From Planctomycetota bacterium (GTDB lineage Bacteria; Planctomycetota; UBA1135; GCA-002686595): DNA of 47,781 bases. Below the pieces are notes generated by a model, which saw only the letters and a list, made by a program, of their open reading frames with translations, had not been told where the DNA came from and made no database searches. Below, in pieces: positions 8,424 to 16,608 of the stretch. The stretch is taken from NCBI GenBank assembly GCA_029259635.1, contig JAJDEU010000017.1, positions 1-47,781 on the forward strand. Reading direction: 5' to 3'. The position numbers were made by a program, and so were the translations under genes. Each line of letters begins with the position of its first letter. Within the stretch, counting starts at the first letter, position 1.

Positions 8424-8641
8424 CGGGGCTGCTAGCCGGGGTTATTCATGAGCCGCGAGGCAAAACGCCTCGATTCGGTTCCTGCTGGTGCTTTGCGCGC
8501 GCCGGCCCCACAGTCGACCTGAACAGGTCGTCGAGGACGCTGGTGCACGCAAAGTTCCGGCAGGGGCCGAATGGCTGGCGAAGCCGGCCGTTCGAGGAGT
8601 TTGGTCCGCGAGGTCATGAATCATCCGGGCTAGTAGCCCCG
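8424..8641. mobile_element. 218-bp MITE-like element with about 30-bp terminal inverted repeats
   Basis: The left end (8424-8453) matches the reverse complement of the right end (8612-8641) at about 25 of 30 positions; both ends contain CGGGGCT, CTAGCC and ATTCATGA. Inside there is a small perfect hairpin (CGAGGC/GCCTCG near 8455-8472). No credible transposase gene fits in it. It looks like a miniature inverted-repeat element or an insertion-sequence remnant. It lies between two convergent genes and supplies the last residues and stop codon of the pseudopilin gene. I see no second copy in the window. Confidence 0.6.
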
Positions 8642-9154
8642 ATCGACCCAGCCGGTCAACGAGCCTTCGATAGCGAGCTTTCCATTGAGCGCGGCGACCG
8701 TGATGGTGCGCGAGTCGCTCTTGAAGCTGAGCGTGATGCGTGCAGCCGTCGTCGGCATACCGCGCTTCCCGTAGCTCAGTCTCGTGCCGCTCTCGAGCTG
8801 GAAGTCGGTGATCGTGACCCCCTGGAACACAGCGTTCGATGAGTAGTTCCGCCACGCGGAAGGCTCGATCGACTGACTGTCGGCGTTGATCGTGTCGCCG
8901 ATCCAGTAACCCACACCGTCCTCCATGAAGTGAACTTCCACTTCGCGGTCGAGGAATGCAGCGCGGTTTTGAGCGGAGCGCAGATCGGAGGCGAATAGCT
9001 CGGCAGCATTCTCGAGCGTGATCTCGCTACGGCCGAAAAAAGAGGGAATCGCCAGGGTCGCAATGATCGCAATCAGCGCCATGGAGATACACAGCTCCAC
9101 CAGAGTGAAACCTGTCCGGGCCTCGCCGATCTTCTCAGTGTAGGGAGCTTCCAA
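8630..9154 (-). CDS. GspH/FimT-type pseudopilin with prepilin signal
   Basis: This 174-aa protein has a classic type IV prepilin N-terminus: a short leader ending in Gly, then FTLVE and a hydrophobic helix (about 16-37). The prepilin peptidase should cut before the Phe, and the mature Glu5 is present. The globular part fits the GspH/FimT minor pseudopilins of type II secretion or type IV pili. The only start in frame is a TTG at 9154. No other secretion or pilus gene is nearby, so it is an orphan. The last residues and the stop codon lie in the right end of the inverted-repeat element, so the original C-terminus may have been replaced. Confidence 0.82.
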   Translation of the reverse strand: MEAPYTEKIGEARTGFTLVELCISMALIAIIATLAIPSFFGRSEITLENAAELFASDLRSAQNRAAFLDREVEVHFMEDGVGYWIGDTINADSQSIEPSAWRNYSSNAVFQGVTITDFQLESGTRLSYGKRGMPTTAARITLSFKSDSRTITVAALNGKLAIEGSLTGWVDRGY

Positions 9155-9334
9155 TGGTTCGCGTGGGCATCAGCCGAGGTGTCCTGTCGATCGGCAGCGG
9201 CCACGCAGGAGAGGCTCGTTCTTTGTGTCGGAAATCCCCAAGAGCGCTCTAAAGGCGAGTCTAGGGTCGATCATGAAGTTGTGACGAATCGTTTTCCGGC
9301 ACTCAGCTGGGAGGAGCGAGGCTGGCCGGGGTGA

Positions 9335-10297
9335 CTAGAGCTGCACCGAGAAGTTGGCGCCGACGAAGGGAGCCGCATCGGAGACATCGCGCCCGGCGAG
9401 GGAGTTTCCCGATTCCGTCGAAATCTCGTGGCGAGAGAGGCCACCGAAGATCTCGAAGCTCGTGGAATTGTTCGCCCAGAGGAACCCGCCCCGTGCATTG
9501 AGCTCTTCATCGACTGCGGAAGCGTTCGAGAGCCCAGTGCGATCTTTCAGTCGGTACTGCCTGACCTCGTAGCTTCCGATCAGGTAGGCGTCCCATCGCT
9601 TCGACAGCTGGAACCGCAGGCCGTAGCCCGGGAACCTGTTCTCAACTAAACCGAGGCGCACGCTCTTGGACATTTGCCAATTGAAGATGGGAAAGGGTAC
9701 GAACTCTGCGGAGTCTTCCAGCTTGGAGTAGGTATAGAGACCGATTCCGAATTCGACGCTGTCACTCATCTTCCACAGCTTGTCCATCGTGGCCTCACCG
9801 TAGAGCCCTTCCGAGGGCGAGACGCCTTTCTCTCTTCCGAGGGTGAGCGCACCGTTTAGGATCCAGCTCCCGTCCTCATCTTTAAAGTGATAGTTCGTCG
9901 AGAGTGACGAGCGCTTCACTGTCCGGAATGGAGTCGTAATTCCGAGAGCGACCGCGCCGTCGAAGTCGTAGTTGGAGTGCTCTTCCTCGAAGCCGATAGA
10001 GAAATTCGCGCGCTCCTCATCGGGCCAGCGATAGCGAAGCTCGTAGAACGCGCGATTGATCGAGAGATCCCCGGTGGTCTTGTTGAGGTCGCCTTCATCG
10101 CGGCTGAGGAATCCCGTTCGAATCTCCCAGAGAGCCTCCGACTCTTGGCCGCCATAGAAGTCGATGAAGTTCTCATCGTCGCTCAGGTCGGAGCTCTGGG
10201 CGAGCGAAGTCGTGCCGAGGACGATCGAGAGAGCGATCGCGCCGGCGAAATGCCCGAGGGCGTCAGAGTGATTCCGAGTGAAGAGCTGGGTGGCCAT
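9335..10297 (-). CDS. Putative outer-membrane beta-barrel protein (DUF6268-like)
   Basis: This is a 320-aa protein from the ATG at 10297. The frame runs open to 10468, but that part has no signal peptide and overlaps the neighbouring gene. A Sec signal peptide (about 10-33, likely cut after SLA) leads to alternating hydrophobic strands with many aromatic residues. The last residue is Leu after FSVQ, like many barrel proteins. This resembles the DUF6268 family of predicted outer-membrane proteins. The substrate or role is unknown. Confidence 0.65.
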   Translation of the reverse strand: MATQLFTRNHSDALGHFAGAIALSIVLGTTSLAQSSDLSDDENFIDFYGGQESEALWEIRTGFLSRDEGDLNKTTGDLSINRAFYELRYRWPDEERANFSIGFEEEHSNYDFDGAVALGITTPFRTVKRSSLSTNYHFKDEDGSWILNGALTLGREKGVSPSEGLYGEATMDKLWKMSDSVEFGIGLYTYSKLEDSAEFVPFPIFNWQMSKSVRLGLVENRFPGYGLRFQLSKRWDAYLIGSYEVRQYRLKDRTGLSNASAVDEELNARGGFLWANNSTSFEIFGGLSRHEISTESGNSLAGRDVSDAAPFVGANFSVQL

Positions 10298-10404
10298 AAG
10301 GAGTGAACTGTATGGAGTGAAGCGCGGGGAGAGCGATGCGGCCGCAGCCACGAGTCGCCATCGGGGTAAGGATCCTACAGTCGGCGGGCAAGTTGAGGGA
10401 GCCG

Positions 10405-11385
10405 TCAGTGGGGTGTGGAGTAGGCTTCTTCGAGCTCGTGAGCGTTTTCGCGCTGGCTTTCGAGCCAATCGGTCGCTGTAGGCGAGCTCGCGCAGGGGGC
10501 GAAAAGGATGGACCGAATCCCCCGGTTTTGAAGTTCCTGCGCCGTTTCCGGAAGCGGTTCGGCCTCCCAGAGGATCAGGTTGGCCGGGTGGGACTCGCGG
10601 AGGAGGTCCAGCTCCCGCCAGTCCTCTTCGCTCGGGTGTAAATCTGGCTCGAAGTGCACCGAGCGCAGGTTTAAGCCGAACCGACGGCCTAGATGGGCAT
10701 AGACCGGATGGGAGGTCAAGAGGAGGCGGGAGGGATCCGGGGCAACGGCTCGTTCTAGTCGCTCGCCTAGCTCGACGAGATCCTCGGCGAGGGACGCCAA
10801 TCGCGCTTCAAACACCTCGGAATGATCGGGATCGAGGCGGCTGAGCGCTCTTGCAATGGCCGTCGCCTGCTCGAGGGCCAAGGTCGGGTCGATCCAGGTC
10901 GTGAGGGCGAGTTGCTTGCCGCCTTCTTCGCCTTGCGGTCCGTGCACGTGCGCGGAACTGCTCGGCAACAAGATTCGACGTGCGCGAAAGCTGGCGGTCG
11001 TATCGACGATTCGAGAATCGGAGAGCGCTAGCGGCTCGACCCACTTGGAGTAGCCGTCACCATTCAAGAGCAGCAGTTCGGCGGTCTGAAACCGGCGCAG
11101 AGTTTCGCGGTCCGGCATCCAAAAGGCGGGGTCTTCATCCGGCGGACCGGGGAACTCGACTTCGGCGAACTCGCCGGCGATACGCTCCGCGAAATACGCG
11201 AGTGGATAGTTGGCAGCGAGAAGGACCGGTGTCGAGCGGGGGCTCGGCGCGCTCGGTCTCGCCGGAGAGGTCGCCTGCTCAGGCGAGCACGCAGCCATCA
11301 TCAAGCACGCGAGTAGCGCGCAGCCAAGGTCCATCGCCACAGCGCGGGTGCGCCACCCTCGTCGTCTCGTGACGCGTGCCCTCAT
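10405..11385 (-). CDS. ZnuA-like metal-binding lipoprotein, divergent metal ligands
   Basis: This 326-aa protein has an N-terminal lipoprotein signal (MAAC lipobox, around residues 30-33) and the fold pattern of cluster A-I metal-binding receptors. Motifs can be aligned to ZnuA, but two of the usual His ligands seem absent: the first reads DPAFWMP where His would stand, and the second reads LTTWIDP instead of DPHxWLD. A short His/Gly/Glu segment (HVHGPQGEEGG) may bind metal. The His in the TSHPVYAHLG motif is kept. No ABC permease or ATPase gene is in the window. The start overlaps the stop of the upstream gene by 4 bases (ATGA). Confidence 0.78.
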   Translation of the reverse strand: MRARVTRRRGWRTRAVAMDLGCALLACLMMAACSPEQATSPARPSAPSPRSTPVLLAANYPLAYFAERIAGEFAEVEFPGPPDEDPAFWMPDRETLRRFQTAELLLLNGDGYSKWVEPLALSDSRIVDTTASFRARRILLPSSSAHVHGPQGEEGGKQLALTTWIDPTLALEQATAIARALSRLDPDHSEVFEARLASLAEDLVELGERLERAVAPDPSRLLLTSHPVYAHLGRRFGLNLRSVHFEPDLHPSEEDWRELDLLRESHPANLILWEAEPLPETAQELQNRGIRSILFAPCASSPTATDWLESQRENAHELEEAYSTPH

Positions 11386-11843
11386 CCGCCGGGGGGCAGC
11401 TCGAATGTTCCCTGGCCGACGTCGACGAGTCGCTTCTGGCGGGCGAGCTCATTCCACACGTCGATCGGATAGCGCTCGGGCGGACGAATGCCGCAGATGT
11501 CCGAGGGCTTGCCGCCGCTCATCGGTCCGCCGCCGAGGGACGACTCCGCATCGAGCACCGTGATCTTCAAGCTCTTTCGATAGGCCTTCATCGCGCGCTT
11601 CAAGACGTCGCGATCGTGCAGGCACATCAACCGTGAACCGTCGAGCCAGCCGTCGCGAATCGAGCGAAGCTCCTCAAGCTCTTTGCACTCAACCGCGAGC
11701 TGGACGTCTTCGTCGTCCTCCTCGGCGGCTCCCAGGGCAGCGGCGGCTTCCATCCACGGCGCCGGGTTGTCCGGCGTCGCGTCGAGCCTCGCGATGACGT
11801 CGTTGAAGACCGTGATGAGGAGCTCCATCTGGGGATCAAACAT
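11382..11843 (-). CDS. Hypothetical protein in the ZnuA-like operon
   Basis: This 153-aa soluble protein has no signal peptide. The N-terminal half is helical and rich in Asp, Glu and Ala. The C-terminal half has a Gly-Gly-Gly-Pro-Met turn and ends in ELPPGG. I recognise no family. Translation looks coupled to the ZnuA-like gene, because its stop overlaps that start. It lies 17 bp downstream of the SEC-C protein gene, so the three probably form one operon. Confidence 0.7.
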   Translation of the reverse strand: MFDPQMELLITVFNDVIARLDATPDNPAPWMEAAAALGAAEEDDEDVQLAVECKELEELRSIRDGWLDGSRLMCLHDRDVLKRAMKAYRKSLKITVLDAESSLGGGPMSGGKPSDICGIRPPERYPIDVWNELARQKRLVDVGQGTFELPPGG

Positions 11844-11860
11844 GGCTCTGATTTTATGGG

Positions 11861-12352
11861 TTAGGTGCCCTTACCGTGGCACTTCTTGAACTTCTTGCCG
11901 CTTCCGCAGGAGCAGGGGTCGTTGCGTCCCAGTTTCGCGGCGCCATGGACAAAGGGGCCGGTCTTCGGTCGAACCTGCTGCTCGCGGTGGCTGCCTGAGG
12001 CGAGGGCTCGTTCAAAGGCCTCAAGGCCGGTGCTCAGGCCGCGGCGAATCTCGAAGGCTTGCGTGACGACTTCGTTGAGCTCGAGGTACTCGAAGAAGGC
12101 CGTCAGGACCGCGGCGACGTGCTTGCCGGCGGGCTCGCCCGGAGCGATGCGCGTGGGAAGAATCTCGGCGAGCAAGTGCTCGACCTCCTCGCCTTGGAGG
12201 AATCGCGGCGCTTTCCCGAGGTCGTCGTAGCACAGGCCGAGGAAGATCTCGGCGATGGTTCGAACGTGCGCGGGCTTCACACCGGAGAGCGCGCGCGCTT
12301 GCTCCGAATCCACGAAGGCGGCGAGGTCGAGGGAGGCGCGGGCGGGGCTCAT
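11861..12352 (-). CDS. SEC-C motif protein
   Basis: The protein is 163 aa from the ATG at 12352; an ATG at 12385 and a TTG at 12403 are longer options without clear ribosome binding sites. The N-terminal 130 residues are a helical domain of unknown type. The last 22 residues form a SEC-C zinc motif, GRNDPCSCGSGKKFKKCHG, as found at the end of SecA and in many small proteins. It binds one Zn2+ through CxC...CH. A SecB- or ribosome-linked role is known for SecA but is only a guess here. It is divergent from the HemY-like gene. Confidence 0.85.
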   Translation of the reverse strand: MSPARASLDLAAFVDSEQARALSGVKPAHVRTIAEIFLGLCYDDLGKAPRFLQGEEVEHLLAEILPTRIAPGEPAGKHVAAVLTAFFEYLELNEVVTQAFEIRRGLSTGLEAFERALASGSHREQQVRPKTGPFVHGAAKLGRNDPCSCGSGKKFKKCHGKGT

Positions 12353-12430
12353 GCCGAACAGTCTAGCAGCCCAGGGACTTTTCATGAGAGAGGTGGCTCG
12401 CAACTGGTCGACGTGCGAAACTTCGTTCCC

Positions 12431-13630
12431 ATGTCAGGTCGAGATGTGTTGGTGGTGGGCGGCGGAATCAGTGGAGCGAGCTTTGCGTTTCACGCTGCGC
12501 GCGCTGGGCGAAAAGTCTTGCTCGTCGAGAAGAGCGAGCGAGTGGGCGGGTGTATGAACAGCATCCGATCCGACTCGGGGTACTGGTTCGAGCTCGGCGC
12601 TCACACCTGCTACAACTCCTACGGGGCACTGCTCGAGCTGATCGAAGCTTCGGGGCAAATGGAGAACCTGGTTCCGCGCGGCAAACCTGTTCTGCGCTTC
12701 CTCGACGGCGACCAGCCGGTGAGAGGCAAGAACTTGGGCCTGCTCGTCAAGCTCTTCGGCAAGCTTGAGATTCTGTGCGCTCTGCCCAAGTGGTTTGCCG
12801 CAAAGCCTTCCGGGCTCAGCGTTCGCGATTACTACTCTCGCCTGGTCGGTCCGCGAAACTACGCCAGGGTGCTCGGTCCGATGCTCTCCGCCGTACCGTC
12901 GCAATGCGCCGACGACTTTCCGTCCGACATGCTGTTCAAGAAGCGCGAACGCCGCAAAGACGTCATGCGCAGCTTCACTGTGGAAGGCGGTCTCAACGCG
13001 ATTGTCGAAGCGCTTGTCGCTCACGAAAACATCGAGGTTCGAACGGCGTGCACAGCGAATCAAGTGACGCGATTGCCCGACGGTTTCCGAGTCGAGCTCG
13101 ACGATGGCTCTTCGGTCGAGACCGGGTTGCTCGCGCTGGCCGTCCCGCCGAACGCCGTTGCGAGATTGCTGTCGGAGGCTTCTCTGGATCTAGCTGAGCA
13201 GGCTCGCAAGCTGGATACGGTCGAGGTCGACAGCCTCGGGTTTTCCGTCGATGCCGATCGTTCGAATCTGCCCTACGCGACCTTCTTCATTCCTCTCGCC
13301 GACTGCTTTTACTCGGCTGTCACGCGCGACGTTGTTCCCGATCCCAATCGCCGCGCTTTCGCCTTTCACTTTCGTCCCGGATTGACGAGAGAAGAGCGCC
13401 TCGCCCGTGCCGAGACCGTCGTCGGCGTGAAACGCACCGACATGAGCGACCTTCAGGAACGCCGCATCACCCTGCCGTCTCCGACAATTGGGCATGAGCA
13501 AGTCGTGCGGGAAATCGACTCGCTCTTGAAGGGCGACTCTCTTGCGATCACCGGCAATTGGTTCGCCGGACTCTCGATCGAAGACTGCGCGCTACGCTCT
13601 CAATCGGAGTGGACGCGAGTCGGGGGATGA
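12431..13630 (+). CDS. HemY-like FAD-dependent oxidoreductase (protoporphyrinogen/coproporphyrinogen oxidase family)
   Basis: The protein is 399 aa from the ATG at 12431; the frame is open upstream, but that part is antisense to the SEC-C gene. A Rossmann dinucleotide motif VVGGGISG (8-15) and the downstream VEKSERVGG segment mark an NAD(P)-binding-Rossmann/FAD protein of the amine oxidase group. The C-terminal NWFAGLSIEDC motif is typical of the protoporphyrinogen oxidase type. It is shorter than HemY (about 450 aa). No other haem genes are nearby, so the substrate is uncertain. The stop overlaps the next start (ATGA). Confidence 0.82.
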   Translation: MSGRDVLVVGGGISGASFAFHAARAGRKVLLVEKSERVGGCMNSIRSDSGYWFELGAHTCYNSYGALLELIEASGQMENLVPRGKPVLRFLDGDQPVRGKNLGLLVKLFGKLEILCALPKWFAAKPSGLSVRDYYSRLVGPRNYARVLGPMLSAVPSQCADDFPSDMLFKKRERRKDVMRSFTVEGGLNAIVEALVAHENIEVRTACTANQVTRLPDGFRVELDDGSSVETGLLALAVPPNAVARLLSEASLDLAEQARKLDTVEVDSLGFSVDADRSNLPYATFFIPLADCFYSAVTRDVVPDPNRRAFAFHFRPGLTREERLARAETVVGVKRTDMSDLQERRITLPSPTIGHEQVVREIDSLLKGDSLAITGNWFAGLSIEDCALRSQSEWTRVGG

Positions 13631-15069
13631 AGCTCGATCGGGTTCTCGTCGCCTTGCTCGTGCTCGGCGTTTCGGTGTTCCTCTTTTTTATCGCGTCCAG
13701 CCGCGATGCCGTCGAGTCGCCGGTCATCTTCGAAACCGAAGAGCATGAGCTTCCCGATGGCGTGAACGAGCTCGTCGGTGCGCGTGCGGGCCAGGCCGAG
13801 TCGACGACCGCTCCGGTCGCCAAGCGCGAAGAGCTTGAGGCGACGTCGACTCCAGAGGTGTCGGCGGAAGCGGGAGATTCTAGCTCGCGCACTCTTCGCG
13901 GAACGGTTGAGCTCTCCGACGGCACGAGTGCGGGTGGTGTCGAGCTCGTTGTTGTTCATCCGGACGCGCCACTCGGGAGCGGTCGAAGTTTGGCGGATGG
14001 AAAATCGAATCAAGATCTCTTGCTCGCGCACGGATGGGCGAGCAAGGAGGGCGCGTTTGAGTTTGAGCTGACGCGCCCCGTTCCGAAGGAGGGTTTCCGG
14101 ATCGTACAGCTGAACTATCGAAAGGTCGGACAGAACCATCAGGTCTACGAGGAAGATCTGGACGCGCCCATCACACACGTGATTCCCGGAGGTCGAGTAT
14201 CCGTCAGGCTGTTGGATCCCTCGGGCGGACCGGTGTACGGCCAGCTCCGCACCAAGGTCTTCTTCAGCAGGCTCGACTCTGGCCTGGATGTGGAGCCCTA
14301 CTCTTCGATCACGATTCCGGGCGGCGGCCAGGACGTGCGTTTTCTCTATTCGGAACCAGCGCGGATCACGGTAACGGTTGTGCGTCCTCACGACGGTGCT
14401 TCGGGGAAGCTAGAGAACGTGGTTCTCGATCCAAACTCGCCTGCCGAGTCGCACCAGCTCACGGTTTTTCCGCTGACAGAAACAGGGCGGATCAAGATCA
14501 CTGTCTTGGATCAAAACGATCTACAGGTTTTGGATTTTGGAGTGCGAGTGAGCGCGAGCAACGGCAGCTACGGCCCGCGCTATTTCTATGGTTCGGAGAT
14601 CGGCGCGGAAGGGATCGTGGACGGCCTGCCGATGGGCATTATGAAAGTTCAGTTGACGGACAGGTATCGATCCCCACCTTCGCTCTATTCAACCGACGGC
14701 GTGCCGCAGCGATGGTCCGGAGTTGGTCGGGACTCACCCGTTGAGACCGTGTTTCGAGTCAACATCCGAACGAGGCTCGCTTTCGAGTTGCAACGAGAGG
14801 GCGAGGAGAGGGAGCGGCTCGGCGTCAGCTATCGAAAGATCGGCTCACCGTCGGAGGAGTGGGTGAAGAATGATTTCCTCAGCATTTTTCTCGATGAAGG
14901 CGGGGTCACATTCGGGGGTATGGAGGGGAACGGTGTCTACTACAGCGAAGTTCTCTCCGCCGGCCATTTCGAAGTCGAGGTCTTCGAGATGAAGTCGGAC
15001 AAAGTGGTCTGGAGCGGGAACAGCCAGATTCATGAAGGGCGACTATCGCCGATCCTTTTGCGCCTCTAG
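13627..15069 (+). CDS. Membrane-anchored extracytoplasmic protein, tandem paralogue 1
   Basis: This 480-aa protein has one N-terminal membrane segment (about 7-23) acting as an anchor or signal. An acidic, low-complexity linker (about 30-90) follows, then a set of beta-rich domains. The first of these (about 92-170) resembles a carboxypeptidase-regulatory-like or CNA-B fold with LRGTVELSDGT. The gene to its right encodes a clear paralogue with matching blocks such as 'DQND...DF' and 'GLP.G'. It is translationally coupled to the HemY-like gene. The function is not recognisable; a surface or envelope role is inferred. Confidence 0.75.
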   Translation: MKLDRVLVALLVLGVSVFLFFIASSRDAVESPVIFETEEHELPDGVNELVGARAGQAESTTAPVAKREELEATSTPEVSAEAGDSSSRTLRGTVELSDGTSAGGVELVVVHPDAPLGSGRSLADGKSNQDLLLAHGWASKEGAFEFELTRPVPKEGFRIVQLNYRKVGQNHQVYEEDLDAPITHVIPGGRVSVRLLDPSGGPVYGQLRTKVFFSRLDSGLDVEPYSSITIPGGGQDVRFLYSEPARITVTVVRPHDGASGKLENVVLDPNSPAESHQLTVFPLTETGRIKITVLDQNDLQVLDFGVRVSASNGSYGPRYFYGSEIGAEGIVDGLPMGIMKVQLTDRYRSPPSLYSTDGVPQRWSGVGRDSPVETVFRVNIRTRLAFELQREGEERERLGVSYRKIGSPSEEWVKNDFLSIFLDEGGVTFGGMEGNGVYYSEVLSAGHFEVEVFEMKSDKVVWSGNSQIHEGRLSPILLRL

Positions 15070-15135
15070 TCTTCTCGTTGGCTTGACGGCTCAAGCGCTC
15101 TTCAAGCCGCGCGCACGAACTCACCTAAAGCCGAG

Positions 15136-16608
15136 ATGAACGCGAATCGAAAATCGAGGGCTTGGGCAATACCGGCGGCTTTGATCGCGTTTGCAGCGAT
15201 TCTGATCTTCATCGTCGTGGGGATTGAACCCGATCGGGCGACGCTGTCGGAGCTCTCCGAGCCGAAACGAATTGAACCGGCGACAGCCGAAGCGCTCGTC
15301 ATCGAACAGCACGCCGTACCTGCGCGCGCGACCGTAGAGCGGGAATCGAATGCGGAGCCGGAATTTCGAGCTCCGCTCATCCTGAATCGAGGGGATGTCG
15401 TCGATGAAGTCGGTCCGGATAAGGTCAGGATTAGAGGGAGCGTTGTCCTGACCGACGGATCGATCGCGCGAACCTGGAATATCTTTCTTCTCGATCCCCT
15501 GGCAGAGCCTGGAATCGGATGGACCAGGTTGCTTCATGAGAAGAGCTTGGGCCGCGTTCTCGCCAGTGGCTGGACGAACGAGCGCGGAGAGTTTGAGTTC
15601 TATTTGAACAAGGTGGGGCTCCCGAGGAATTTTAGAATTGAGCAGATCAGCGACAAACCAATAGGGCAGAGTGATCAGCTGTATGACATTGAATCCGCAG
15701 GCCCTATCAAGCATGTGGTTCCGGGCGGATATCTCTCCGTTGAGTTTCGGGATTCCGAAGGAAAGCCGGTTCCCGACCAGGTTCACCTGCGGGTCGATTA
15801 CTCTTCACAGGGCGCGAGCACATACAAGAATTCCAGGCTCGGAAAAATGGTTGTTGATCGCGAAAGAGTCGCGCACATCTATTACTCCGAACCCATCGTC
15901 ATCAATCTCAATGCGGTCCGAGCCCGCGACGGATCCTTCGGCAAACTCTCCGACTTCTACGTGGACCCGAGCGTGCCGAACCTCCGCCAATTGATCGAAC
16001 TCACTCCGCTGCAAGAGACCGCTCAACTGCAAGTGTTCGTCGTCGACCAAAACGATCACCCGGTCTCGGATTTCGCGATCACGGTGGGCGGCCTCGACGA
16101 AGACTATGGTCCGAATTATGTTTCGAGCGAAGATCTGAGGAGCGAGGGATTTCTCACTGGGCTTCCGCTCGGTCGAATCGAAGTCTGCCTGATCGCGCGG
16201 GGGAATGGTCCGCCCGCGCTCTACACGGTCGACTCCTCCACCAGTCGAGTGACGTCTCTATCTAGAGACGAACTAGGTCGCATCACTTTACAGGTGGACC
16301 TAAAGACTCGTCTGGCCATTCAGCTCGAGCGAACGTCCGAGGACAAGGATCCCCTCGCCGCCCGCTACAGGTATTTGGACGCGGAATCGGAAGGCTGGAT
16401 CGAGCTGAACCTACTGCATTCCTTTCCCAAGGAGGGCGGATCGAAGTTCGAGAGTATGACTGGACCCGATCTCTACTATTCGGACGTTCTTCGCGCGGGC
16501 TTCGTTGAGCTTGAGGTCGTGGACTACTGGGCAAGAACCGATGCGCTGTGGCAGGGAACGGTACAGCTGGAAGACGGGATTATCTCGCCGGTTATCGTCA
16601 GCCTCTAA
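15136..16608 (+). CDS. Membrane-anchored extracytoplasmic protein, tandem paralogue 2
   Basis: This 490-aa protein has an N-terminal membrane segment (about 11-28) and the same order of beta domains as its upstream paralogue, with about one third identity by eye. Shared features include a first domain starting IRGSVVLTDGS, a VPGGYLSV strand, and VVDQNDHPVSDF. It lies 66 bp downstream of the first copy on the same strand. The stop overlaps the stop of the convergent glycosyltransferase gene by 4 bases. No catalytic motif is visible. The pair looks like a local duplication that has diverged. Confidence 0.75.
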   Translation: MNANRKSRAWAIPAALIAFAAILIFIVVGIEPDRATLSELSEPKRIEPATAEALVIEQHAVPARATVERESNAEPEFRAPLILNRGDVVDEVGPDKVRIRGSVVLTDGSIARTWNIFLLDPLAEPGIGWTRLLHEKSLGRVLASGWTNERGEFEFYLNKVGLPRNFRIEQISDKPIGQSDQLYDIESAGPIKHVVPGGYLSVEFRDSEGKPVPDQVHLRVDYSSQGASTYKNSRLGKMVVDRERVAHIYYSEPIVINLNAVRARDGSFGKLSDFYVDPSVPNLRQLIELTPLQETAQLQVFVVDQNDHPVSDFAITVGGLDEDYGPNYVSSEDLRSEGFLTGLPLGRIEVCLIARGNGPPALYTVDSSTSRVTSLSRDELGRITLQVDLKTRLAIQLERTSEDKDPLAARYRYLDAESEGWIELNLLHSFPKEGGSKFESMTGPDLYYSDVLRAGFVELEVVDYWARTDALWQGTVQLEDGIISPVIVSL

